Counted from the stretch's first letter, positions 1 to 7,858 are shown. The stretch is DNA of 8,218 bases from an uncultured Granulicatella sp. (GCA_937891475.1 CALATC010000091.1:1-8218); one strand, 5' to 3'. Numbers and translations: made by a program. Notes: a model not told the origin generated them from the sequence alone.

Positions 1-188
1 AATTCTATAATCAAAAATTAGCTGAGTATGTAACATTAACAAAGAAAAATCCAGACTTAGCTAGAGCGTCACGTTTAATTAAGCTCTATAACTTTTGCCC
101 AAAATATTATAATTCAATTGTATTCCCAGTCTATTATGCAATTTGGAAATTGAAAAATGGCATAAAAGAAGTAAAGGTAGATGAATAA
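1..188 (+). CDS. GT2 family glycosyltransferase, C-terminal fragment (5' end outside window)
   Basis: An open frame runs from the window edge (first full codon at 3) to the TAA at 186-188 and encodes about 61 residues. The fragment lacks the catalytic domain, but its sequence lines up with the C-terminal tails of the three complete GT2 proteins that follow: an acidic/aromatic YNQKLAEY stretch matches the YxxLYxxxI region, and RLIKLYNFCPKYY matches RLLRLYLFAPKYY in the next gene, followed by the same P-[VI]-Y spacing. I infer that this is a fourth tandem copy of the same family, acting as a cytoplasmic nucleotide-sugar transferase in polysaccharide assembly. The gap to the next gene is 25 nt with no terminator, so they are probably co-transcribed. 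The family assignment rests only on similarity to its neighbours, because the diagnostic NDGSTD and DSDD motifs would lie upstream. Confidence 0.82.
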   Translation, partial: FYNQKLAEYVTLTKKNPDLARASRLIKLYNFCPKYYNSIVFPVYYAIWKLKNGIKEVKVDE

Positions 189-213
189 GATAAATGAGGA
201 GAAAATTTAATTT

Positions 214-1221
214 ATGATAAGCGTTATCGTACCCGTTTATAATGTGGAAGAATATTTAGAAGAATGTCTAGAAAGTATAAAGCAGCAAACTTTCACTGAT
301 ATTGAAGTGATACTAGTTAATGATGGCTCAACTGATGGTTCAAGGGAAATATGTGAACGGTTTTGTCAGAAAGACAGTCGTTTTAAGTTAATTAATCAAG
401 AAAATCAAGGACAAAGTGTCGCAAGGAATCGCGGTGTTAAAGAATCTGTTGGAAAATTTATTATGTTTGTGGATAGCGATGATGTTATCAATAAAAACCT
501 GTTAGAAGTACTACTTCCTTACATGAAGACGGAAGTGGATATCGTAGAATGTAGAATGACAAGAAAAAAAGAAGAATTTTATCTTAATAAGCCTTCTAAA
601 ATTGTATTTAAAGGAAATGCTAAAGAAGCAATTCTTAATTGTATTGAGATTAAAGAAGTGAAGTTTTGTCCAGTTACAAAACTATATAGAAGAGAAATTG
701 TTGAAAAAGTTCCATTTTTAGAAGGATATATTTACGAAGATGTTTTTACAGGAATAAATTATTTAAAACATATGCGAAAAATAGTAGTTGTTGATTATAT
801 TGGTTATTATTATCGAGTTCGTCCAAATAGTACTATGACGAAATCCTATACTGAAAAAGATTTAGATATTTTTAAAGTGGGAAATCAGTTAATAGATTCT
901 TTTAAAGATGATGAAAATATGCTTCCGTACATTGGTTATTTTATGTTTTATCTTGGTCATGGACACTATTTAAAAGATGGGATTAATACGAAGAGTCCGT
1001 ATGTTGATTTATATGAAGATTTTATTCAAAACGCTGCTTTTATAGCAAAGCAATCCAAGGAAGTTGTTCGAAAATATCGTCTATTGAGACTGTACTTATT
1101 TGCTCCAAAATATTATACAACTTTTACTCATCCTATTTATATAGGTTTGCAAAAGAGATGGATTGCTGCTAAAAAAGTAATGAATCATCTAAACGATAAA
1201 TTACATATAAGAAAAAATTGA
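214..1221 (+). CDS. GT2 family glycosyltransferase (tandem copy A)
   Basis: This 335-residue protein is a classic GT-A family 2 transferase. It opens directly with the first beta strand (MISVIVPVYN), so the start at 214 is well supported, with GAGGAG at 196-201 upstream. NDGSTD at residues 36-41 is the nucleotide-binding motif, ARNRG lies at 70-74, and VDSDD at 86-90 is the DXD-type metal/donor site. YED at 174-176 sits where many of these enzymes carry the catalytic-base region. No membrane segment is evident, so it should act at the cytoplasmic face on a lipid-linked acceptor. The first 90 residues are about 83% identical to copy B and 79% to copy C by my hand count. Residues about 92-150 diverge, and similarity returns at KLYRREIVEKVPFLE and DYIGYYYR. 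The sugar and linkage cannot be read from the sequence. It is the second member of the GT2 series. Confidence 0.95.
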   Translation: MISVIVPVYNVEEYLEECLESIKQQTFTDIEVILVNDGSTDGSREICERFCQKDSRFKLINQENQGQSVARNRGVKESVGKFIMFVDSDDVINKNLLEVLLPYMKTEVDIVECRMTRKKEEFYLNKPSKIVFKGNAKEAILNCIEIKEVKFCPVTKLYRREIVEKVPFLEGYIYEDVFTGINYLKHMRKIVVVDYIGYYYRVRPNSTMTKSYTEKDLDIFKVGNQLIDSFKDDENMLPYIGYFMFYLGHGHYLKDGINTKSPYVDLYEDFIQNAAFIAKQSKEVVRKYRLLRLYLFAPKYYTTFTHPIYIGLQKRWIAAKKVMNHLNDKLHIRKN

Positions 1222-1276
1222 GTATTTAAATAAGTAGGATAATACAATAAATTTAAAAGGAAATGTTAGAAAGAAT

Positions 1277-2236
1277 ATGATTAGTATAATAGTTCCAGTT
1301 TATAATGTAGAAAATTATCTGGAAGAATGTTTAGAGAGTATAAAAAATCAAACGTTTACAGATATCGAAGTAATATTAGTTAACGATGGATCTACTGACA
1401 ACTCAAAAGAAATTTGTGAGGAATATTGTAGGAAAGATTCTCGTTTTCACTTAATAAATCAGGAAAACCAAGGGCAGAGTATTGCAAGAAATAGAGGCGT
1501 TGCTGAGTCTACAGGAGAATTCATTATTTTTATTGATAGTGACGATATAGTAAAGTTTGATTTGTTGGCGCAATTAAAGAAGTATATGTCTGATGGAATT
1601 GATATTGTAGAATGTAATAGAACCGAGGATATTCATTGTTTAAATTTCGAAGAAAAAGTAATTGATGTTAAAGAATTGGATTCAAATGAAGCATTATATG
1701 AATGTTTTAATCATAGAGTAAGTTGGAGCCCAGTCGCAAAACTCTATCGTCGTGAAATAGTGGAGAAAGTTCCGTTTTTAGAAAATTTAATTTATGAAGA
1801 TTTTTATACTGGAATCGTCTCTTTAAAGTATATTCAAAAAATGAGAAAAATTGACTATATTGGTTATTATTATCGATATCATACTTCTAGTACGATGAAC
1901 CAAAAATATTCAGAAAAGAATCTTGATATTTTTAAGGTTGGCGAAAAATTATTAGAGGAATTTAGAGAAGATAATTGGTTACCTTATGTAGGGAATATGT
2001 TATTTTTAGTCGGTATTGGTCATTTTAAAAAGTATCGTATAAGAATTGGACATCCCTACTATCAGTTATACATTGATGCAATTCATAAATATGCTGAAAT
2101 AGCTAAGGAATCATCCGATATTTTCAATTCCAGTAAATTATTAAGATGGTATAGTTATTCACCAAAATATTTTTTTAGTTTATATTATCCTTTGTATTTA
2201 AAATATTTAGACATTCGAAAAAAATGGAAAATTTAA
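1277..2236 (+). CDS. GT2 family glycosyltransferase (tandem copy B)
   Basis: A 319-residue GT-A fold family 2 transferase that is paralogous to both flanking genes. NDGSTD is at residues 36-41, ARNRG at 70-74, DSDD at 87-90 and YED at about 173-175. The C-terminal tail again carries the LLRWYSYSPKYF signature seen in copy A and in the truncated first gene. The start begins exactly at the MISIIVPVYN strand. Its ribosome binding site is weaker and more distant than its neighbours' (AAAAGG ending at 1260, or AGAAAG at 1268-1273), and the 55-nt gap before it is the widest in the operon, so its translation may be lower; this is inference. No signal peptide or membrane segment is visible. Role: cytoplasmic addition of one sugar to a lipid-linked repeat unit; donor and acceptor unknown. 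Confidence 0.95.
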   Translation: MISIIVPVYNVENYLEECLESIKNQTFTDIEVILVNDGSTDNSKEICEEYCRKDSRFHLINQENQGQSIARNRGVAESTGEFIIFIDSDDIVKFDLLAQLKKYMSDGIDIVECNRTEDIHCLNFEEKVIDVKELDSNEALYECFNHRVSWSPVAKLYRREIVEKVPFLENLIYEDFYTGIVSLKYIQKMRKIDYIGYYYRYHTSSTMNQKYSEKNLDIFKVGEKLLEEFREDNWLPYVGNMLFLVGIGHFKKYRIRIGHPYYQLYIDAIHKYAEIAKESSDIFNSSKLLRWYSYSPKYFFSLYYPLYLKYLDIRKKWKI

Positions 2237-2249
2237 TAGGAGGCTATTT

Positions 2250-3224
2250 ATGATTAGTGTCATTGTACCTGTTTATAATGTTGAAGAGTATCTAGAAGAA
2301 TGTTTAGATAGTATTCAATGTCAAACATATACAAATTTTGAAGTGATATTAGTCAACGATGGATCAACAGATGCTTCAAAAGAAATTTGTGAGAGATTTT
2401 GTAGGCAGGACAGTCGTTTTCATTTAATCAATCAAGAAAATAAAGGATTAAGTGGTGCAAGAAACCGTGGTATGAGCGAATCCCAAGGTGAATTTATTAC
2501 TTTTGTAGACAGTGATGATGTTCTTAAAGAAGATATGTTGGAACAATTGATAAAACAGGTTACCTCAGATGATATCGATATTGTAGAGTGTTGGTATACG
2601 AATGATCAAAAAGAATTAGCAATCCCTTCACCAGAAAAAGTAAAAATTATTTTTCAAGGGAATACTAAAGAAGCTTTAGTTTCTTTATGTAGAGATAATA
2701 TTGTTCGTTTGAATGCAGTTGCTAAACTTTTTAGAAGAGAAGTAATTTTCAATTTTCCATTTTTAGAAGGTTTATTTTATGAAGATGTTTATGGAGGAAT
2801 TGGAATCTTAAAACAGATTCGTAGAATGGTGAAAATCGATTATATAGGATATTATTACCGTGTACGACAAGGTAGTATTATGAATCGAGAATTTAATTTG
2901 AAAAATTTAGATTTATTTACAATATGTGATAAAGTCGAACAATTATATGAAGGAGATGTAGAGCTACTTCCATACATTCATCGTCGCTTGTTCCATTTAG
3001 TCTTGATGCACGTTGTCGATTATCATATATTCGAGGGGAATCCATATCAAGAGAAATATGTGGAATATTTGAATCGATACTCTAAAAGTTCAAGCCCATC
3101 ATTTTTAATGAGAGCTTATCAATTATTCCCACAAAATATTGTCTTCATTTCAAGAGTTGTTGGAGCGATTCAATGGAGATTTGAAAAATATATTATAAAA
3201 GGATTATGGAAAGGGATGAAGTAG
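2250..3224 (+). CDS. GT2 family glycosyltransferase (tandem copy C)
   Basis: This 324-residue protein is the most divergent of the complete copies but keeps every hallmark: MISVIVPVYN at the N terminus, NDGSTD at 36-41, ARNRG at 70-74, VDSDD at 86-90 and FYED at about 176-179. A near-perfect Shine-Dalgarno sequence (AGGAGG, 2238-2243) lies 6 nt before the ATG and only 13 nt separate it from copy B, so it is clearly in the same transcript. Residues about 92-155 are unlike the other copies and slightly longer. The C-terminal PKYY-type signature is eroded to QLFPQN, and the tail is basic and amphipathic (WRFEKYIIKGLWKGMK), which could help membrane association. It probably adds a sugar to the lipid-linked polysaccharide unit; the specificity cannot be assigned. 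Confidence 0.95.
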   Translation: MISVIVPVYNVEEYLEECLDSIQCQTYTNFEVILVNDGSTDASKEICERFCRQDSRFHLINQENKGLSGARNRGMSESQGEFITFVDSDDVLKEDMLEQLIKQVTSDDIDIVECWYTNDQKELAIPSPEKVKIIFQGNTKEALVSLCRDNIVRLNAVAKLFRREVIFNFPFLEGLFYEDVYGGIGILKQIRRMVKIDYIGYYYRVRQGSIMNREFNLKNLDLFTICDKVEQLYEGDVELLPYIHRRLFHLVLMHVVDYHIFEGNPYQEKYVEYLNRYSKSSSPSFLMRAYQLFPQNIVFISRVVGAIQWRFEKYIIKGLWKGMK

Positions 3225-3225
3225 C

Positions 3226-4221
3226 ATGAACTATTATTTAAAAGAAAGATATGCTGAAGCTAAACATGCAGGATCTAAAGCAAGATTAGATGCTGAAAAA
3301 ATAATGTTAGAAGCAGGCTATCAACCTTTTTTCTTAAATAGTCATTCAAATGCTGTTCCTTTAACAAAAGACGATGTAATCGTTCTTCAATTTCCATTAT
3401 TATGGCATTCGTTAAAAACACAAATTTTAACGAGATTTTTGAAAAATAGAAAGTTCAAAGCTTATTTACTCATCCATGATATTGAGTCACTTAGAAATAG
3501 AAAGATAAAGACATTTAAAGAGTTTAAACATTCCATTATCTATTTTTTACAAAATAAAACAGTACTGGAAAAAGTAGATGGTATTATCGCTCATAATGAT
3601 AAGATGAAAGCAGAATTAGTGAGATTAGGAATTCCAGAGAAGAAGATTGTTGCATTAGAAATCTTTGATTATGTCATTCCTCATTATGAAGAGAAGACAA
3701 CTTATGAGAAGAATACAGTTATCGTTGCAGGAAATTTTGATATTCGAAAAACAAAATATGCAAGACAATTACCTGGAATTCCGGAATTTTCTATTTATGG
3801 AATCAACTTCGAAGAAGAGAATCTTCCTTTGAATGTTCATTATAAAGGCGCTTTTTCTCCTGATGAACTTTTTCATCACCTTCAAGGTGGCTTTGGTTTA
3901 GTTTGGGATGGAGATAGCCCCTATACTTGTAGTGGAATGTATGGAGAATATTTAAAGATGAATAACCCGCATAAAGCTTCTCTTTATTTAGCCTCAGGGT
4001 TTCCAATGATTGTATGGAGCCAATCTGCTTTAGCTGATTTTGTCAGAAAAAATCAATGTGGAATCATAGTTGATTCATTATTTGAAATTTCAGAATCTTT
4101 AGATTCTCTTTCAGAAAATGACTATCAAGAGCTAATTAAAAATAGTAAAAAAATCGGAGAAAAAATTCGTGATGGGTATTTTCTAAAAACAGCTTTAGAA
4201 AAGTGTGAAAGGAAATTGTAG
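3226..4221 (+). CDS. Gtf3/WbbI-type sugar transferase (possible galactofuranosyltransferase)
   Basis: A 331-residue transferase resembling the family that includes streptococcal Gtf3 and the E. coli galactofuranosyltransferase WbbI. Recognisable segments are LLIHDIESLR (81-90), IIAHNDKMKAEL (120-131), VIVAGNF (165-171), GLVWDGDS (224-231) with a following Cys, YLKMNNPHKASLYLASGFPM (242-261) and ALADFVRKNQCGIIVDSL (268-285). The NNPHK...Y and WDG segments are expected to hold the nucleotide-sugar donor in a GT-B-like fold. The start follows the stop of GT2 copy C by 1 nt, with AAGGG at 3211-3215, so translation is probably coupled. In this setting it likely transfers a hexose (galactofuranose or glucose are both known for relatives) to a polysaccharide intermediate; which one cannot be told. 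Gtf3 relatives also glycosylate serine-rich adhesins, but the neighbouring flippase favours polysaccharide assembly here. Confidence 0.88.
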   Translation: MNYYLKERYAEAKHAGSKARLDAEKIMLEAGYQPFFLNSHSNAVPLTKDDVIVLQFPLLWHSLKTQILTRFLKNRKFKAYLLIHDIESLRNRKIKTFKEFKHSIIYFLQNKTVLEKVDGIIAHNDKMKAELVRLGIPEKKIVALEIFDYVIPHYEEKTTYEKNTVIVAGNFDIRKTKYARQLPGIPEFSIYGINFEEENLPLNVHYKGAFSPDELFHHLQGGFGLVWDGDSPYTCSGMYGEYLKMNNPHKASLYLASGFPMIVWSQSALADFVRKNQCGIIVDSLFEISESLDSLSENDYQELIKNSKKIGEKIRDGYFLKTALEKCERKL

Positions 4222-4224
4222 CCT

Positions 4225-5187
4225 ATGAAACTACAAACATTACGAGAAAAAATCATTCGATATTGTCAAATCGTAAAATATTATGGAGTTAAGCAGACAG
4301 TAGCTTATTATCTTGCGCAACAATCTGAGACGAAGTTCTATGATTTTCATAAAAAGATTCTTTTAGATTTTGTATTGAAATTACGTAAAGAAGCTCAAAT
4401 AGATGAATCGAGTAATGAGAACGAAGAAGTTGATACAGAGTTTCCAAAAATTATTTGGACAATGTGGCAACAGGGAGAAGCACAAATGCCTGAAACGGTA
4501 AAAGCTTCACTGAAGACAATTAAAGACTTTGCCAAAAGAAATGGTTGTGAATGTTATTTATTAACGGATGAAAATCTTGCGGATTTCATTAATATTCCTG
4601 CAGATATCACCGAAAAATATGAGAACAAAGAATTATCAGCTGCACATTATTCAGATATTATTCGTTTTAGTTTGTTATACCAATATGGTGGAATATGGAT
4701 GGATGCAACTTTATTTGTCTCGCCTTATGCAACTTTAGAAATATTTGAAGGAGACTTTTTTACTTTGAATCATCCACCTATACACACGGATAAAATAGAA
4801 CGAGCTATTGGTGATTTTAAATGGTCAGGTTTCTTTTTAGCAGGGAAAAAAAGGAAGCCATATTTTAAACATATTCTGGATTTATATTTGTACTATGTCC
4901 GTAAATTCCCAATTTTTATTCATTATCTAATGATGGATTTTATTATTTTATCTGAATATAAGTGTAATGATGAATTTAGTACATTAGTCGATGGGTTACC
5001 AATCTTAGCTTTTGCTGAGGAAGTATGGTTTTTAAGAAATCATGCGAATGATCCTTTTGATGAAAATGAATGGAGAGAAGTGTTAAAAAACACACCAATT
5101 ATGAAAACAACTTATAAAATTAATAAAGAAGAGTTAATTCTTAATAGTTATTTACATAAACTTTTCCATGGAGAATTAAATGAATAG
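4225..5187 (+). CDS. Capsular polysaccharide synthesis glycosyltransferase (GT32-like, Caps_synth type)
   Basis: This 320-residue protein matches the capsular polysaccharide synthesis/GT32-like group. After a helical, charged N-terminal region (about 1-72) the core begins with KIIWTMWQQG (75-84). This is followed by SDIIRFSLLYQYGG (143-156) and IWMDAT (157-162), the motif corresponding to the DXD donor/metal site of these GT-A enzymes. A C-terminal domain rich in aromatics follows (FYLFY-rich region around 205-245). No signal peptide is present; it should work in the cytoplasm, perhaps membrane-associated. GAAAGGA at 4207-4213 lies 11 nt before the ATG, and only 3 nt separate it from the previous stop, so coupling with the Gtf3-like gene is likely. 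The family is typical of capsule loci, often adding hexose or HexNAc; the exact sugar cannot be inferred. The family call is firm, the function is generic. Confidence 0.9.
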   Translation: MKLQTLREKIIRYCQIVKYYGVKQTVAYYLAQQSETKFYDFHKKILLDFVLKLRKEAQIDESSNENEEVDTEFPKIIWTMWQQGEAQMPETVKASLKTIKDFAKRNGCECYLLTDENLADFINIPADITEKYENKELSAAHYSDIIRFSLLYQYGGIWMDATLFVSPYATLEIFEGDFFTLNHPPIHTDKIERAIGDFKWSGFFLAGKKRKPYFKHILDLYLYYVRKFPIFIHYLMMDFIILSEYKCNDEFSTLVDGLPILAFAEEVWFLRNHANDPFDENEWREVLKNTPIMKTTYKINKEELILNSYLHKLFHGELNE

Positions 5188-5196
5188 AGGGAATGC

Positions 5197-6738
5197 ATGA
5201 AAAAAAGTAGAACAGAATTTGCCACTTTGAATACGAGTATAGCTCTTGCGCTTCAACCTTTTCAGGTAATTCTTGGATTTGTTAACCGAACAGTTTTTGT
5301 GAATATTCTTGGAATTACTTATTTAGGATTAAGTAATTATTTATCTAGTTTAGTATCAATTTTGTCTCTAGCAGAATTAGGAGTAGCTGGAGCTATTAGT
5401 TATGCTTTATATGCTCCATTAGTGAGAGAAGAACATGGAAAAGTAAATGCTTTTATGATTCTTTTTAAAAAATTATATCGAATCATTGGTGTATCTATTT
5501 TTGTCTTAGGAGGTATCTTATCCTTATTTCTTCCTCATTTAATTAAGGATTATACGATTAATAATGAAGTCTATTGGATTTATTTTTTGTTTGTATTTAA
5601 TGCTGGTTCCAGTTATTTCTTCTCATACAAACGAACATTGCTATATGTCGATCAGCGAAATTATGTAATGACGTTAATTGATTTTGGGTTAAATACTGCA
5701 AAAGTATTATTGCAAATTGCAGTGATAGTTTTAACTCATAATTATATTTTCTATTTATTGATTAATATTATCGTGAATATTATTGGAAATATTGTGATGT
5801 CACTGATGGTAGATCGATTATACGATTATTTGTATAACGAAGAAATATCTCCAATTAATCAAGAAGAAAGAGAAAAATTTATTCGGAATATTAAAGGCAA
5901 TATCATTGGAAGTATTGGAGAAACGGTAGTATTTCAAACGGATAGTATTTTAATGGCGAAATTTATTAGTTTAGCAACGATTGGGATTTATGGAAATTAT
6001 ACCTATGTTTTAGGATTTATTTCTATGATTTTAAACACTGCTATTAATTCGGTCGTTTCTTCTGTTGGAAATTTAGTTCATTCAAAAGATAGAACAGTCG
6101 AAGATAAAATCCATTTTTTGAAAAAATTTCAGTTTATTGCTTTTAGTTTGATTTATTTTGCAAGTATGGGATATTTACTATTTATTCATCCGTTTATCAT
6201 GATCTGGTTAGGAGAGAGTTTTTCATTTAATCGTACGATTGAGATTCTAATTGTTCTTCATTTTTTCTTAACATTTTATAGAAGACCGATTTTAGTAATG
6301 ATTTCAGTATATGGCTTAAGTTATGAGCAAAATAAAAAGGTAATTGTAGAGATTATATTAAATATCGTTCTTTCACTTTACTTTTTAGCGATTTTAGATT
6401 TAGGAGTATCTGGAATATTGTTAGGAACGATTGTTTCAACTTTATTGACATGTACATGGTATGAGCCTTATAGTGCGTTTAAGTATGGATTAAAAGCTTC
6501 CTCAAAAGAATATATGAAGACAATGATGCAACATTTTATTGTGGCTGGATTTAGTTTTACAGTAATTAGTTTGTTAGAGTTTTTTGTTTTTACATCCCTT
6601 GAATTGAGTTGGAGTATAGTGATTAAGATTATTTTATATATTACTGTTTTGGGCGTGTATATTTTCTTATTTAGAAATCATGAAGGTGGCCGACAAATCA
6701 TACTGATGATTCAAAAAGTATTGAAGTTAAAAAAATAA
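5197..6738 (+). CDS. Wzx-type oligosaccharide flippase (MOP superfamily)
   Basis: A 513-residue, strongly hydrophobic protein with roughly 12-14 membrane segments by eye (for example about 14-36, 48-72, 95-115, 127-145, 160-180, 183-204, 262-290, 312-338, 347-372, 383-401, 403-420, 447-466 and 472-492). Its length and N-terminal pattern (FVNRTVFVNILGI then YLGLSNYLSSLVSILSLAE) match polysaccharide flippases of Gram-positive capsule and cell-wall glycan loci. It should translocate undecaprenyl-pyrophosphate-linked repeat units across the cytoplasmic membrane. A basic/acidic cytoplasmic loop lies at about 206-232, and Arg/Lys/Asp residues inside membrane regions (R31, R145-146, D249) could line the cation-dependent substrate path. 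The ATG at 5197 is preceded by GAGGG at 5187-5191, which overlaps the previous stop codon; another ATG at 5193 is out of frame. Wzx substrate specificity usually follows the repeat unit, so this gene should be locus-specific. Confidence 0.93.
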   Translation: MKKSRTEFATLNTSIALALQPFQVILGFVNRTVFVNILGITYLGLSNYLSSLVSILSLAELGVAGAISYALYAPLVREEHGKVNAFMILFKKLYRIIGVSIFVLGGILSLFLPHLIKDYTINNEVYWIYFLFVFNAGSSYFFSYKRTLLYVDQRNYVMTLIDFGLNTAKVLLQIAVIVLTHNYIFYLLINIIVNIIGNIVMSLMVDRLYDYLYNEEISPINQEEREKFIRNIKGNIIGSIGETVVFQTDSILMAKFISLATIGIYGNYTYVLGFISMILNTAINSVVSSVGNLVHSKDRTVEDKIHFLKKFQFIAFSLIYFASMGYLLFIHPFIMIWLGESFSFNRTIEILIVLHFFLTFYRRPILVMISVYGLSYEQNKKVIVEIILNIVLSLYFLAILDLGVSGILLGTIVSTLLTCTWYEPYSAFKYGLKASSKEYMKTMMQHFIVAGFSFTVISLLEFFVFTSLELSWSIVIKIILYITVLGVYIFLFRNHEGGRQIILMIQKVLKLKK

Positions 6739-6748
6739 GGAGAAAAAT

Positions 6749-7858
6749 ATGAAAAGAATTTTGGTTTGTGGATTAGTTCCAGATATTGGAGGATTAGAAA
6801 AAATTGTTTTAGATTTTTATAATCATATGGATACCAATGAATTTGAACTGGAATTTTTACTCCAAGGTCCGGAAGGTGTTGATTTTAGTGAGCATTTTAA
6901 GAAAATTTGTCAAAAGCCGATTATTGTCCATCGAATTCCAAAGTTAAGACCTCATATTCAGCAATCATTAAAAGAATGGGATCTTTTCTTTCAGAAAAAT
7001 GCACATCGTTATGACATTTTATGGTCAAATCAAAACGGTTTAACTCATCTAGAATTTTTAAAATTAGCGAAAAAATATGGTGTTGAAAAAAGAATTGTTC
7101 ATGGACATTGTGCTATTGCCGATAAATTTTACCGTTTTATTCATCCGATTAATCGACTTTTTGTCGGAAAATATGCGACGGATTTTTGGGCTTGTGGAAC
7201 AGAAGCGTTGAATCATTTTTATCATGGCAAAGAACGAGAAAAAGCCTTAGTCATTCATAATGCGATTGAGGTAGAAAAGTTTTTATATCATGAAGAGAAA
7301 AAAGTGCAACTTCGTCAAGAGTACCATATTCCAGAAGATTGTTTAGTCGTTGGACAAGTTTCTCGTTTATATGAAAAACAAAAAAATCAAAGTTTTTGCA
7401 TTAAAGTCTTTTCTGAATTAGTTAAAAAAGAACCGAATTCTCGTTTAGTTTTTATTGGAAGAGGAGATACTTCTTTTTTACAAAATATAGCTGAACAATA
7501 TGGAGTAGCAGATAAAGTGATTTTTACAGGATTGAAAACGAATATTGGAAAAATGTTAAATTTACTTGATGTATTCTTCTTCCCATCTAATTTTGAAGGG
7601 TTACCGATTGTATTAATTGAAGCTCAAACCAATGGGTTACCTGTAGTCACAGCGAGTCACTTACCGAATGCGAAGATTTTAGAAAATTTCGATAATTCTT
7701 TAGCTTTAACGGACTCACTTGAAGAGTGGGCAGACAAGATTTTATCGGTTCGTTATAGTCGAGAATTAGATACAGAAAAAGTGAAGAAAAAAATTGTTGA
7801 AGCAGGATATGAGATTGAATCCGCAACCCGGAATTTAGAGAAGTTATTCAATAATTGA
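6749..7858 (+). CDS. GT4 family (GT-B fold) glycosyltransferase, EpsF/CpsF-like
   Basis: A 369-residue retaining GT-B transferase. The N-terminal domain begins with KRILVCGLVPDIGGLEK, the GG-x-E phosphate/acceptor loop being at residues 14-17. VHGH at 117-120 is in the inter-domain acceptor region, and the linker VIHNAIEVEKF (168-178) marks the start of the donor domain. VGQVSRLYEKQKN (201-213) supplies the Arg/Lys pair for the donor diphosphate. FFPSNFEGLPIVLIEAQ carries the EX7E motif with Glu283 and Glu291, followed by NGLPVV. The ribosome binding site TAAGGAG (6736-6742) overlaps the stop codon of the flippase gene, 6 nt before the ATG, which argues for translational coupling. It is the last gene before the operon terminator. 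It adds a sugar to the lipid-linked unit at the cytoplasmic face; donor unknown. Full length, with no sign of truncation. Confidence 0.94.
   Translation: MKRILVCGLVPDIGGLEKIVLDFYNHMDTNEFELEFLLQGPEGVDFSEHFKKICQKPIIVHRIPKLRPHIQQSLKEWDLFFQKNAHRYDILWSNQNGLTHLEFLKLAKKYGVEKRIVHGHCAIADKFYRFIHPINRLFVGKYATDFWACGTEALNHFYHGKEREKALVIHNAIEVEKFLYHEEKKVQLRQEYHIPEDCLVVGQVSRLYEKQKNQSFCIKVFSELVKKEPNSRLVFIGRGDTSFLQNIAEQYGVADKVIFTGLKTNIGKMLNLLDVFFFPSNFEGLPIVLIEAQTNGLPVVTASHLPNAKILENFDNSLALTDSLEEWADKILSVRYSRELDTEKVKKKIVEAGYEIESATRNLEKLFNN

Larger units (their letters stand above)
3..3224 (+). repeat. Tandem array of at least four paralogous GT2 genes
   Basis: Four consecutive coding units (one truncated at the window edge) belong to one family. 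The best-conserved DNA/protein blocks encode the first 90 residues of each complete copy (214-483, 1277-1546, 2250-2519). A second block around KLYRRE...YED...DYIGYYYR is also shared. Third codon positions differ often between copies, so these are not recent duplicates. The pattern is a gene-family array, not a simple-sequence repeat. Confidence 0.85.

Noticed and set aside
1218..1243. Possible internal promoter (TTGAGT and GATAAT) before GT2 copy B
   Set aside because: The spacer is only 14 nt and the boxes are imperfect; such matches are expected by chance in AT-rich DNA.
214..3224. Pseudogenisation or frameshift in the GT2 array
   Set aside because: All three complete copies keep intact frames, family-typical length and the NDGSTD and DSDD motifs; the first copy is cut only by the window edge.
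3803..4006. Minus-strand open frame of 67 codons
   Set aside because: It lies wholly antisense to the well-supported Gtf3-like gene and has no recognisable motif; a shadow frame.
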